13,802 nt of DNA. Source: JAKEGK01 sp036507695 (GTDB taxonomy: Bacteria; Pseudomonadota; Gammaproteobacteria; SZUA-152). The translations under genes were made by a program, and so were the position numbers. Numbering within the stretch: the first letter of the stretch is position 1; every line of letters begins with the position of its first letter. Positions 1 to 6,732 of the stretch are shown in pieces. Below the pieces are notes generated by a model. It searched no databases, was not told where the DNA came from, and saw only the letters and a program-made list of their open reading frames with translations. The stretch lies in contig DATCIR010000203.1 in assembly GCA_036507695.1 (NCBI GenBank), positions 1 through 13,802 on the forward strand. Reading direction: 5' to 3'.

Positions 1-410
1 AACCGGGCCAAGCGCCGCTGTTTACCCCGTAAAGTATGCGGAGGAATCACCGTGCGTGCAAATACCCAGGCTTGATCCCCGCACAATAAATGGACTTGCC
101 GTATCCAGGCATAACTCGAGGGGCGCATGCCGAGGCGTTCGGCCTCGTTAAGCATAGGCCGCGCCCATCCCTCCTGCAGGATTTGCACGGAAAAAGCGGC
201 TGTGCAGGCATGCTTCAGGCGCGTGGTTAAAGACGAGGAATCAAACAGCCACTGGGCCAATTTGGGTTCCAGCTTCACATGGCGCAGCTGGCGGATTGGC
301 CGCCAGGCCGGTTCGCGTTGATACTTTCCAAACAAGGTAGCGGTCACAGGCTGTATGGGTGTTGCAATGGCCGCATTGTAGCGGATAAACCGTGTTTGTG
401 AATGAATCAT
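1..410 (-). CDS. ubiC: Chorismate--pyruvate lyase (N-terminal part, runs off left edge)
   Basis: UbiC removes pyruvate from chorismate to give 4-hydroxybenzoate, the first committed step of ubiquinone synthesis, in the cytoplasm. I translated the minus strand from the ATG at 408-410 and the frame stays open for 136 residues to the window edge. The segment LAQWLFDSSSLTTRLKHAC (51-69), then SVQILQEGW (74-82) and WIRQVHLLCGDQAWVFART (102-120) follow the E. coli UbiC pattern (LLDWLL..DSMTKRF, VTMIREGF, WLREILLCADGEPWLAGRT). Arg104 aligns with the active-site Arg of E. coli (R76). The true start could be later, at the GTG of residue 22, because the first 25-35 residues exceed the E. coli N-terminus. 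The gene begins 10 bases after the hslR stop, so the two are probably co-transcribed. The C-terminal third, including the second catalytic region, lies outside the window. Family call is firm; the start is uncertain. Confidence 0.87.
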   Translation of the reverse strand, partial: MIHSQTRFIRYNAAIATPIQPVTATLFGKYQREPAWRPIRQLRHVKLEPKLAQWLFDSSSLTTRLKHACTAAFSVQILQEGWARPMLNEAERLGMRPSSYAWIRQVHLLCGDQAWVFARTVIPPHTLRGKQRRLAR

Positions 411-420
411 GGTGATACGG

Positions 421-852
421 TTAATCCTTGCCCTTTTGGGTAAACGAAATAATTTGCCGCCGCTCCCGTTTCGTCGGGCGGCCCTGTCCGCTACGGCGCA
501 ACGCCGGTTGTGCCTGCTGAAGGTCCTTGAGGCGTTCCCGGTTCACAATGCTTTCGGCGGTTTCCGCATAAAGCGCCGCCGCCACCGTGGCCGGCCCGCG
601 GCGCATGGAGAGTTCCAATACGGTGACGGTTTTGCTGAAAAAGGATTGCCGGATGCTGAGTATGTCGCCAGCGACAATTTCTTTACTGGGTTTGACTTTC
701 TCATCGTTGGCCAGCACCTTGCCGGTTTTGACAGCGTCGCTGGCCAGGGAACGGGTTTTGTAAAACCGGGCCGCCCACAACCATTTGTCAATGCGCAAGC
801 TGTGCAAACGGGTTGTGGCGCCGGTGTCTCTTGATGAGGATTGTTTTGCCAT
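421..852 (-). CDS. hslR: Ribosome-associated heat shock protein Hsp15 (S4 domain)
   Basis: Hsp15 binds free 50S subunits carrying a nascent chain and helps recycle stalled subunits, especially after heat shock. The 143-residue product has an S4 RNA-binding domain at about residues 19-80, with the signature LRIDKWLWAARFYKTRS, close to E. coli HslR (VRLDKWLWAARFYKTRA). ETAES (97-101) and the basic tail GRPTKRERR (124-132) also match HslR. The frame extends 49 residues upstream to an ATG at 999, but that part has no similarity to Hsp15, whose S4 domain starts near residue 9 in E. coli; the ATG at 852 gives the normal length. No strong Shine-Dalgarno sequence precedes it. It lies 188 bases downstream of the EEP gene on the same strand and is followed 10 bases later by ubiC. 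Function is well supported by family; the start is the less certain part. Confidence 0.88.
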   Translation of the reverse strand: MAKQSSSRDTGATTRLHSLRIDKWLWAARFYKTRSLASDAVKTGKVLANDEKVKPSKEIVAGDILSIRQSFFSKTVTVLELSMRRGPATVAAALYAETAESIVNRERLKDLQQAQPALRRSGQGRPTKRERRQIISFTQKGKD

Positions 853-1040
853 GCCGGCATTGTACGAAACTGCAACGCGGGATGACACTACTATAGCGAT
901 ACTATCAGGGTGATTTTGTGGTTGCGGTTTGTTGTTGTGGTGCGTCGTTGCATTTGCGCTGGTGCGCAAGGGCATCACCGGATGGTAATCCCAATCCAAG
1001 GGAGGTGTGATTCGGTGCCGCGTGTTTAGCGCATGCGAGG

Positions 1041-1847
1041 CTAGGCGGCGAGTTCTAGTCCGGACGGCAGCCGGATCTCCATGGCGATAGGAAGATGGTC
1101 TGACAACAAATGATCCAGCACATGCACGTCATAAATTTCCAGGCTGGGTGACGCGAGAATGTGATCAATGGTGCGTTGCGGACGCCAGCTGGGAAAAGTC
1201 TTCAAGCCGTGGACAGGCTCGCACAGGTTGGTGGTATTCAGTAAATGGCGCAACTCGCGGCTATCCGGCTGGCAATTCAAGTCTCCCATGACAACCACAT
1301 GTTCATAACAATTGACGATCTCGCTGATAAATTCCAGCTGCCGCAACCGGGCGCGTTTGCTCAGGGCAAGATGCACGATGAGCAGAATCAGCGGGTTATC
1401 GGGATGGCCGTAACGCACCACCATCACGCCGCGGCCGGGTAAAAATCCCGGCAGTTTATAGTCGGAGACTTCGCTGGGTTTGAATTTGCTCAGTACGCCA
1501 TTACTGTGGCGCGCGATATTGGCAATTTTACGATTGGTTTGATGGTACCAAAAGGGAAAGCCGGCATGAGTGGCCAGATATTCAGCCTGATTGATAAAGC
1601 TGCTGCGGATACTGCCCGCATCCATTTCCTGTAACGCCACAATATCGAAGCCACGGATCGCATGGGCGATTTTATGCAAATTTTCATAGATCTGCGCGTG
1701 CGGCAAGACGTGTTTCCAGGCGGCGGTGACATAATGCCGATAAGAGACCGAGCCGATGCCGACCTGGATGTTATAACTCAACAACCGGACGCGTTTTCCT
1801 GTATTAAGATTTGGACTGGTATCTTCCAAGGGTATGATTTGATTCAT
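1041..1847 (-). CDS. Endonuclease/exonuclease/phosphatase (EEP) family protein
   Basis: A 268-residue protein of the DNase I-like metal-dependent phosphodiesterase fold. All family motifs are visible: SYNIQ with Asn26, ALQEMD with metal-binding Glu74, RHSNGVLSK (113-121), VHLAL with His159, GDLNC with Asp189 and Asn191, TIDHIL with Asp228-His229, and SDHLP with Asp250-His251. The active site therefore looks intact. There is no signal peptide, so it is probably cytoplasmic. The substrate cannot be told from sequence; the fold covers DNA repair nucleases, phosphoinositide and sphingomyelin phosphatases, and many bacterial members are uncharacterised. A protein of this family lies next to dsbA in Pseudomonas (PA5488, from memory), so the pairing is conserved, although here an acetolactate synthase gene sits between them. 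It starts 149 bases after that gene and may have its own promoter, listed separately. The ATG at 1847 has only a weak Shine-Dalgarno sequence. Confidence 0.85.
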   Translation of the reverse strand: MNQIIPLEDTSPNLNTGKRVRLLSYNIQVGIGSVSYRHYVTAAWKHVLPHAQIYENLHKIAHAIRGFDIVALQEMDAGSIRSSFINQAEYLATHAGFPFWYHQTNRKIANIARHSNGVLSKFKPSEVSDYKLPGFLPGRGVMVVRYGHPDNPLILLIVHLALSKRARLRQLEFISEIVNCYEHVVVMGDLNCQPDSRELRHLLNTTNLCEPVHGLKTFPSWRPQRTIDHILASPSLEIYDVHVLDHLLSDHLPIAMEIRLPSGLELAA

Positions 1848-1940
1848 TACTACACAACCTAACTGATTAAGTACTTCAATGGTTTCAATTTATGTTTACA
1901 CTAAATTTGTTGGCGTAAACTCTTTTTGTCCCCCACTTCA

Positions 1941-1978
1941 AGTGTTCCTGGCGGTAGTAGGACACTATGCTGATTATA
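1941..1978 (-). promoter_or_regulatory. Candidate promoter -10 and start-proximal stem-loop of the EEP gene
   Basis: On the minus strand a perfect TATAAT lies at 1973-1978, just after the acetolactate synthase stop. Its -35 is poor (TTTAGT at 1996-2001). Transcription from it would begin near 1966, and the first transcribed bases would form the stem-loop AGTGTCCT (1966-1959) with AGGAACACT (1949-1941), eight pairs with one bulged base and a nine-base loop. There is no U-tract after it, so it is not a terminator. It could protect the 5' end or be an operator. The leader would be about 119 nt. Confidence 0.35.
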
Positions 1979-1996
1979 GCCAGTGCTCCTAAGACA

Positions 1997-3628
1997 CTAA
2001 AAGGGGCAAATCATTTCACCTAACTTTTCCGTCAATTTGAGATTTTCGCTGTAATCAACCGGGCAATCAATCACACTGAGGGTATTATCGTCCAAGGCCT
2101 TTTTTAATACAGGCATGAGCTCATCGGCTTGTGTGATTGTGTAACCATTTGCGCCAAAAGACTGGGCGTATTTGGCAAAATCTGGATTACCAAAGGATAC
2201 ATGGGACGGACGGCCAAAGGTATTCATTTGTTTCCATTCTATTAAACCGAAACCGGAATCATTCCAGATCAGGATCACCACCGGCACCTTCAGGCGCATC
2301 GCAGTCTCGATTTCCTGGGAATTCATCAAAAAGCCCGCATCCCCGGTCACCGCCACGACTTTTTTAGCGGGGAACGCCATTTTCGCGGCGATCGCCCCCG
2401 GCACCGCGATACCCATACTGGCGAATCCGTTGGAAATGATACAGGTGTTGGGGTATTCGCAGCGAAACATGCGCGCCATCCACAGCTTATGAGCGCCGAC
2501 ATCGCAAATCACAATGTCTTCGAGGCCCAAAACCGTACGCAGGTCCCAAATAATTTTTTGCGGCTTCATGGGAAAAAAACGGTCATCGCGGTGTTGATTC
2601 ATCTCTTCAATCAAGGCCTTGCGCAATAAACGCAGGGTGTGCCCGTCATGCGGCTGGGCCAATTCCGCGATGCGTTGCAGTGAGTGGCGGATATCGCCCA
2701 CCACACCCACGGCTACGGGGTAATTGCCGTCGACTTCCTCGGGTGTTGAATCGATATGGATGATTTTCCGGTCCGCGGTGGGGTGCCACAAGTGCGGGTG
2801 ATACTCGACCAGATCATAACCCACGCATATGATGACATCCGCTTTGGCAAAACCGAAATTGATATAATCCCGCGCCTGCAGCCCCGCGCTGCCCAGCGCC
2901 ATCGGGTGCTTGAAGGGAATCACACCTTTGGCCATGAAGGTATTGGTCAGCGGTATATTGAGTTTCTCCGCGAAGCTGGCGAGTGCTTCATTGGCATGCG
3001 TGCGCACCACACCGTTCCCGGCCAGGATGATGGGCTGTTTCGCTTCGGAAATAATTTTTGCCGCTTTCTTTACCTGCTCGGAGGGCGGCTCCGGCAGCAT
3101 GGTTTGCGCGACCGGCAGGGGTTGGTTGGGGCCGTTGAGTTTGGCGATGTTTTCCGGAAACTCAATAAACGCCGCGCCGGTCTTCTCCGTTTGCGCGATT
3201 TTAAAGGCCTTGCGGGTGACTTCGGGAATGATCTCCGGCGCCAGTAAGCGCGAAGAATATTTGGTAATGGGACGGAATAATTCCTCAAGATCCAGCACCT
3301 GATGGGATTCCTTGTGCAGGCGGTGAGTGTCGGCCTGTCCGGCGATCGCCACCAGCGGCGCATGATCCATGTTGGCATCGGCCACCCCGGTGATGAGATT
3401 GGTGGCGCCGGGCCCCAGGGTCGACATACAAACTCCGGCGCGCCCGGTCAGGCGGCCGTAGACATCGGCCATGAATGCCGCGCCTTGTTCATGGCGCGTT
3501 GTTACAAACTGCACCGTCGAGTCGAGCAGGGCATCCATGACATCCAGGTTTTCTTCGCCTGGAATGCCATACACGAATTCGGTGCCTTCGTTTTCCAGGC
3601 ACTTAACAAATAATTCAGCTGCTTTCAT
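1997..3628 (-). CDS. alsS: Thiamine-diphosphate-dependent acetolactate synthase, catabolic AlsS-like
   Basis: A 543-residue ThDP enzyme predicted to condense two pyruvates to 2-acetolactate. The catalytic Glu47 lies in TTRHEQGAAFMA (43-54). The ThDP/Mg motif runs from GDAGFL (429-434) to IWNDSGFG (454-461), with Asp430 and Asn456 as likely metal ligands. SHQVLDLEELFRPITKYS (108-125), VGYDLVEYHP (269-278) and CPVDYSENL (522-530) resemble Bacillus AlsS more than IlvB/IlvG. The RFDDR-type FAD-binding stretch of anabolic enzymes is absent (RKIIHID at 287-293), and no ilvN-like regulatory subunit or alsD decarboxylase is in the window. This suggests a FAD-free overflow-type enzyme; the final metabolite (acetoin, butanediol or branched-chain amino acids) cannot be decided. 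The gene starts 72 bases after dsbA. Its upstream GGATGGGGC next to the ATG gives a G-rich ribosome-binding site that could pair with loop B of the sRNA at 7465-7593. Enzyme class is sure, subtype less so. Confidence 0.85.
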   Translation of the reverse strand: MKAAELFVKCLENEGTEFVYGIPGEENLDVMDALLDSTVQFVTTRHEQGAAFMADVYGRLTGRAGVCMSTLGPGATNLITGVADANMDHAPLVAIAGQADTHRLHKESHQVLDLEELFRPITKYSSRLLAPEIIPEVTRKAFKIAQTEKTGAAFIEFPENIAKLNGPNQPLPVAQTMLPEPPSEQVKKAAKIISEAKQPIILAGNGVVRTHANEALASFAEKLNIPLTNTFMAKGVIPFKHPMALGSAGLQARDYINFGFAKADVIICVGYDLVEYHPHLWHPTADRKIIHIDSTPEEVDGNYPVAVGVVGDIRHSLQRIAELAQPHDGHTLRLLRKALIEEMNQHRDDRFFPMKPQKIIWDLRTVLGLEDIVICDVGAHKLWMARMFRCEYPNTCIISNGFASMGIAVPGAIAAKMAFPAKKVVAVTGDAGFLMNSQEIETAMRLKVPVVILIWNDSGFGLIEWKQMNTFGRPSHVSFGNPDFAKYAQSFGANGYTITQADELMPVLKKALDDNTLSVIDCPVDYSENLKLTEKLGEMICPF

Positions 3629-3700
3629 GCCCCATCCATTTTGGGCGGCCGCAGGAACAGTAATCGGGAATTTAACTGATCAGTTCCGGTGCGTACGGCG

Positions 3701-4336
3701 TTATTTCCCCTGGCTTTCCTGGGCGACGAGATAATCCACCACCTGGAAGATAGTGGCATTGCCGCCCGCCAATTGCGCGCTGGTACGGTATTTGCCATTG
3801 ACGATTAATGCGGGGACACCGCGAATTCCATAGCGTTCGCTCATATCCTTGGCGCGGCGTATCTTGGCTTCCACGGCGAAGGAACGGAATACCCGGTTGA
3901 AATCCTGTTCGCTGATGCCGTGTTCCGCGAATAATTTTTGTATTTCGCTGTCGGTGCTTAACCGGCGTTTTTGCTGATGGATGGCTTCAAACATTGCGGT
4001 ATGGGTTTTATCCAGTACGCCGAGAATTTCCGCCGTATAAAAAGCGCGGGCATGCAATTCCCACTCCGGACGGAAGATCGCCGGCATACGGACAAATTGC
4101 GCGTTGGCGGGCATTTTCTTCAGCCAGCGTTCCACGTAGGGTTCGAGGCTGTTACAGTGCGGGCAGCCATACCAGAACATTTCCACCACTTCGATCTTAT
4201 CGCCTGTGCTGGTGGGTTGCGCTGGCAACACGGATTCATAATGGATTTTTTCCTTGTAGGTGGGGGCGGCGAACACCAGACCGGCAAGGCTGGATAGTAA
4301 GGCCAGACTACAAATCCCGATAATCCTATTCTTCAT
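3701..4336 (-). CDS. dsbA: Periplasmic thiol:disulfide oxidoreductase DsbA
   Basis: DsbA introduces disulfide bonds into secreted proteins and is recycled by DsbB. The 211-residue precursor has a signal peptide (basic MKNR, hydrophobic core, likely cleavage after Ala23 in VFAAPT). The active site is FWYGCPHC with Cys58-Pro-His-Cys61, the classical DsbA dipeptide. The cis-proline loop is GVPALIVNG with Pro175. Length and the FAVEAKIRRAKDMSERYGI helix (153-171) agree with the family. The ATG at 4336 is preceded by GAGGTGA at 4341-4347, a strong ribosome-binding site with good spacing. A TTGACA promoter lies at 4382-4410. It is the first gene of a likely minus-strand unit with the acetolactate synthase. 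Its proximity to cytochrome c genes fits a shared periplasmic thiol/haem theme and is a conserved arrangement in Pseudomonas. Confidence 0.95.
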   Translation of the reverse strand: MKNRIIGICSLALLSSLAGLVFAAPTYKEKIHYESVLPAQPTSTGDKIEVVEMFWYGCPHCNSLEPYVERWLKKMPANAQFVRMPAIFRPEWELHARAFYTAEILGVLDKTHTAMFEAIHQQKRRLSTDSEIQKLFAEHGISEQDFNRVFRSFAVEAKIRRAKDMSERYGIRGVPALIVNGKYRTSAQLAGGNATIFQVVDYLVAQESQGK

Positions 4337-4381
4337 GCAATCACCTCGTTGTTTTTTGTTGTCTTGCGAAAAAACAGTTCA

Positions 4382-4410
4382 GTTGTAGGATGTTTCCAGG
4401 AAATTGTCAA
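4382..4410 (-). promoter_or_regulatory. sigma70-type promoter of dsbA
   Basis: On the minus strand a consensus TTGACA (-35, 4405-4410) is followed after exactly 17 bases by TACAAC (-10, 4382-4387). The start would fall near 4375, leaving a leader of about 38 nt that contains the GAGGTGA ribosome-binding site. The spacer contains the small palindrome TTTCCTGGAAA and the 10-mer GGAAACATCC, which also occurs in the cytochrome c4 control region (6105-6123). Confidence 0.7.
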
Positions 4411-4717
4411 TCAACAAACCTCAATCAATCAACCAGTTTCCCGGCATCTTGCCCCAATGGTGTGGTAATTGGCGATGCATCCCTGCTGGGACAATTATAG
4501 ATAAATTCCGCGTTATCACTAAGCCGGCTAACGGCCGGCTAATGACGTAGACCCGGGTAGCGGCGCTATAGTTCATTCTTCAGGCAGGCTGCTATATCAA
4601 TCATGACACAATCAGGCGCTACCAATGGATTTACCGGTAATTTATAAAAACCTGAACCGGCAATTGTGTAATAATAATGTGAACCAATATCAAGCTATAC
4701 CAGGAAAACAGCAAAGT
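4411..4717. other. Divergent intergenic region between dsbA and the cNMP-binding gene
   Basis: No credible coding sequence here. It contains a small perfect inverted repeat, AGCCGGC (4522-4528), loop TAACG, GCCGGCT (4534-4540), without a T-tract. It is AT-rich from about 4620 on. Several TATA-like boxes (for example TATAAA near 4644) lack a partner -35 at proper spacing. An unrecognised short RNA transcribed rightwards and ending at the hairpin at 4718-4744 is possible but I find no convincing promoter for it. Confidence 0.4.
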
Positions 4718-4744
4718 ACCGCATGATGTCATTTGCGGTTTTTC
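4718..4744 (+). terminator. Terminator-like hairpin upstream of the cNMP-binding gene
   Basis: ACCGC (4718-4722) pairs with GCGGT (4735-4739), and the inner ATGA pairs with TCAT around a two-base loop, with TT bulged on the right arm. The right arm runs into TTTTTC (4739-4744), giving a modest Rho-independent terminator on the plus strand. It lies 63 bases upstream of the cNMP gene start, so it may end an upstream transcript or act as a leader attenuator. Confidence 0.45.
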
Positions 4745-4749
4745 TGTGG

Positions 4750-4758
4750 TGATATACA
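4750..4758 (+). promoter_or_regulatory. Possible extended -10 element for the cNMP-binding gene
   Basis: TGATATACA at 4750-4758 fits an extended -10 (TG-N-TATA). The best -35-like sequence, TTGCGG at 4733-4738, is only 14 bases upstream and lies in the terminator-like hairpin, so the promoter would depend on the extended -10. A start near 4765 leaves about 42 nt of leader containing GGGAG at 4793-4797. Confidence 0.3.
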
Positions 4759-4806
4759 CTGCAACGAAATGTTTTACTGAGTTTATTTAATTGGGAGCAT
4801 AGCCGT

Positions 4807-5322
4807 ATGGCCGGTGAAAAAGATAAGGAAAAAGACAAAGAAAAAGAGAAGATCGTGGATTTGATTCAGTTTCTCAATGATCAGGTGTGGTGTGATTCAT
4901 TGACGGTTAATGAAGTTAAAACTTTTCTTGAATATACCGAACTCGTTAACTTTAAAGCCAAGGAAATCATTGCGGAAATCGGCGAAGTGGGTGAAGCGTT
5001 ATACCTGGTGATCAGTGGCGAGGTGGCGCTTTACCGGGACCAAAAGAGTTCCGGCGAAGTTGGACTCATCAAGGAAGGGGAGATCATGGGCGAAATGTCC
5101 TTTTTTGACCGGCGTCCCCGCTCGGTGCGGCTTGAAGCCGCCAAAAAAACCCAGCTGCTCAAATTGTCCCGATCCATGTATCAGCGCTTGCGGGTGGAGC
5201 ATCCGTATATCGCCGTCAATTTGCTCGAACATGCGATAGTCAGCCTCGATCATTTATTCCGCCGCGCCAGCCACGACGTGTCTACGTTTGCGAATTATTT
5301 ATACGCACTTGGCCGCAAATAA
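4807..5322 (+). CDS. Single-domain cyclic-nucleotide-binding (CRP-type) protein without an output domain
   Basis: A 171-residue soluble protein with one cNMP-binding beta-roll at about residues 36-130. The phosphate-binding cassette is recognisable: GEIMGEMSFFDRRPRSV (91-107), with Gly95-Glu96 and Arg105 in the places that normally contact the ribose and phosphate. The N-terminus (2-15) is an almost pure Lys/Glu/Asp stretch (KDKEKDKEKEK), probably disordered. After the roll there are about 40 residues of helix, and no helix-turn-helix, kinase or channel domain is present, so it is not a transcription factor of the Crp/Fnr type by itself. It may act as a sensor subunit for a partner protein. 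The ATG at 4807 is preceded by GGGAG at nine bases. It stands alone, divergent from dsbA and convergent with the cytochrome genes. Ligand (cAMP, c-di-GMP or none) cannot be decided from sequence. Confidence 0.82.
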   Translation: MAGEKDKEKDKEKEKIVDLIQFLNDQVWCDSLTVNEVKTFLEYTELVNFKAKEIIAEIGEVGEALYLVISGEVALYRDQKSSGEVGLIKEGEIMGEMSFFDRRPRSVRLEAAKKTQLLKLSRSMYQRLRVEHPYIAVNLLEHAIVSLDHLFRRASHDVSTFANYLYALGRK

Positions 5323-5415
5323 ACTGCGTCGCAAAATTGTGTATGGGACGATGACGCAGCGGCTAATTCCTATTCGGAGAAGTGGATTCGGTCTACGCCG
5401 GGCGCTGCGGCCGCG

Positions 5416-6039
5416 TTACTTTAGCGTCGCCAAATAAGCGGCAACCGCTTTAATTTCACTCTCGGTGAGTTTCGCCGCGATGTTGCGCATGATTTCATTG
5501 ACGTCGTTGGCGCGGGTATTTGATTGAAAGTCCTTTAACGTTTTGACGGTATAAGTGGATTTCTGTCCAGCCAGATGCGGCAAAGCGGCAGGCCCATTGC
5601 CAGCGCCATTGGGTCCATGGCAGCCTGCGCAAGCCGGCACGCCGGAATAGCGGTTTCCACCTTTAAAGATTTTACGGCCGGTTTTAATCACTTCGGCATC
5701 CGTCTGCTGTTCCTGGGGTTCAAGCGACTGCGAGGCGAAGTAAGCCGCGATATCCTTGATGTCCTGCGGGCTTAGTCCGATGACCATCGCATTCATGGTT
5801 TCATCGGAACGATCGCCTTCCTGAAAATTTTGGATCTGCTTGATGAGGTAGGAAGGATGTTGCGCTGCCAGATTAGGCCAGTCCGGGCCATAACTATTCC
5901 CGGCTTCACCGTGACATCCCTGGCAGACCTGGGATTTTTCTTTTCCGGCGGTTGCGTCACCGGTTGCCCAACCCGCGCCAGGCACCGCCATAGCAACGCT
6001 AATAAAAAATCCGAATAGGTGTTTTTTCAAAAGTCTCAT
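5416..6039 (-). CDS. Dihaem cytochrome c4
   Basis: A periplasmic dihaem electron carrier, membrane-associated in some species, that typically passes electrons to cbb3- or other haem-copper oxidases. The 207-residue precursor has a signal peptide (MRLLKKHL, hydrophobic core, likely cleavage after Ala25 in GAGWATGD). It has two haem c sites, Cys39-Gln-Gly-Cys42-His43 and Cys137-Ala-Gly-Cys140-His141, in two homologous halves as is usual for c4. Distal Met ligands are probably Met82 or Met85 (DETMNAM) and Met184 (NEIMRNI). The frame extends 14 codons upstream to an ATG at 6081, but that part (MPREPPTENRVYKT) would put a polar proline-rich tail before the signal peptide, so I chose the ATG at 6039. 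Neither start has a clear Shine-Dalgarno sequence, so the start is the weak point. The gene follows the small cytochrome c gene by 132 bases and has a possible own promoter in that gap. Confidence 0.92.
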   Translation of the reverse strand: MRLLKKHLFGFFISVAMAVPGAGWATGDATAGKEKSQVCQGCHGEAGNSYGPDWPNLAAQHPSYLIKQIQNFQEGDRSDETMNAMVIGLSPQDIKDIAAYFASQSLEPQEQQTDAEVIKTGRKIFKGGNRYSGVPACAGCHGPNGAGNGPAALPHLAGQKSTYTVKTLKDFQSNTRANDVNEIMRNIAAKLTESEIKAVAAYLATLK

Positions 6040-6104
6040 TGTTTTGTACACACGGTTCTCTGTAGGTGGTTCTCTCGGCATCGCCGATGCTATTCATTAA
6101 TTAG

Positions 6105-6157
6105 GGAAACATTGGATGTTTCCTAACACCTATACTAAGGGTTATCGGAGCAGGCAA
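6105..6157 (-). promoter_or_regulatory. Candidate cytochrome c4 promoter with start-site hairpin
   Basis: On the minus strand, TTGCCT (-35, 6152-6157) and TATAGG (-10, 6129-6134) are 17 bases apart, giving a start near 6122. Exactly there lies a perfect inverted repeat, GGAAACAT (6105-6112), loop TGG, ATGTTTCC (6116-6123), which extends by TTA/TAA on its flanks with one unpaired G. It is either a stem-loop at the 5' end of the c4 mRNA or an operator overlapping the start point. The arm sequence GGAAACATCC (minus strand) also occurs in the dsbA promoter spacer. Confidence 0.5.
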
Positions 6158-6171
6158 TCCAACGTCAATGA

Positions 6172-6504
6172 TTAACTGTTGCTTGCAAAAAACGCCGCAA
6201 CGTCTTCCATATCCTCGTCGGACAACGTTGCCGCCATGCTGTTCATGATCGGGTCTGTGCGTGTTCCGGATTTGAATGCTTTTAACTGCTTTACTATGTA
6301 TTTTGCGTGTTGACCGGCAAGTCTCGGATAGGTCGGATTAGTACTATTTCCGCCTTTACCGTGACAAACCTGGCACGCTTTTGCTTTATCTGACCCGGCA
6401 TTTACATTACCCTGGGCGTTTACATAACTACTGGCAAACAACATTACTAAAAATGCGGCCCGAAACAGGCTGTTTTCTGGCTTTTTCGCTGTGGCATGAC
6501 ACAT
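6172..6504 (-). CDS. Small monohaem class I cytochrome c (c553/c4-half type)
   Basis: A 110-residue precursor of a periplasmic electron-transfer protein. Residues 1-30 form a signal peptide with likely cleavage in YVNA/QGNV. One haem site is present, Cys44-Gln-Val-Cys47-His48 (KACQVCHGKGGNS), and a Met ligand is probably Met87 or Met90 (DPIMNSM). The stretch YPRLAGQHAKYIVKQLKAFK (59-78) is characteristic of the c4/c553 family, and the protein resembles the first half of the adjacent cytochrome c4, so the two probably share ancestry and partners. The ATG at 6504 is preceded by GGAG at nine bases. It is the first gene of a likely two-gene unit with cytochrome c4, as in Pseudomonas (PA5491-PA5490, from memory). 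The N-terminus MCHATAKKPENS is long for a signal peptide; a Cys at position 2 is not a lipobox. Confidence 0.88.
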   Translation of the reverse strand: MCHATAKKPENSLFRAAFLVMLFASSYVNAQGNVNAGSDKAKACQVCHGKGGNSTNPTYPRLAGQHAKYIVKQLKAFKSGTRTDPIMNSMAATLSDEDMEDVAAFFASNS

Positions 6505-6605
6505 GACCTACTGCTCCAACTTTATCTACTGCATTTGCCGCACGAAGATTCTTTTTGGGTGTGCTTTTGAAATTCGATGAGTACAGCGTTAAGAAGCAAA
6601 CTGCC

Positions 6606-6611
6606 ATTGTA
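6606..6611 (-). promoter_or_regulatory. Possible -10 for the small cytochrome c gene
   Basis: TACAAT on the minus strand at 6606-6611 is the best -10 in the 228-base region between the divergent cytochrome and engB genes; the -35 position 17 bases upstream (TTCTTT) is poor. The rest of 6505-6732 is AT-rich. I could not identify a convincing engB promoter on the plus strand. Confidence 0.25.
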
Positions 6612-6732
6612 GATTTATTGGGAAGAAAAAAGAACAACTAATCCTGGGTAATAACTGCTATTGTCCTATTAAAATTCTTTATCATTGATACTATATGGGC
6701 TTGTGCGATTTTCTCGTTTTAAACATTAATAA

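Noticed and set aside
853..999. 49-residue N-terminal extension of hslR
   Set aside because: Open by chance; it lacks similarity to Hsp15 and the family length starts at the ATG at 852.
4522..4540. AGCCGGC/GCCGGCT hairpin as a terminator of dsbA-side or plus-strand transcripts
   Set aside because: No T-tract on either side, and the genes on both sides point away from it.
5324..5359. CTGCGTC/GACGCAG inverted repeat between the convergent cNMP and c4 genes, considered as a terminator
   Set aside because: Seven pairs with a 22-base loop and no T-tract on either strand; too weak.
6040..6081. 14-residue extension of cytochrome c4
   Set aside because: It would place a polar, proline-rich stretch before the signal peptide and has no ribosome-binding site.
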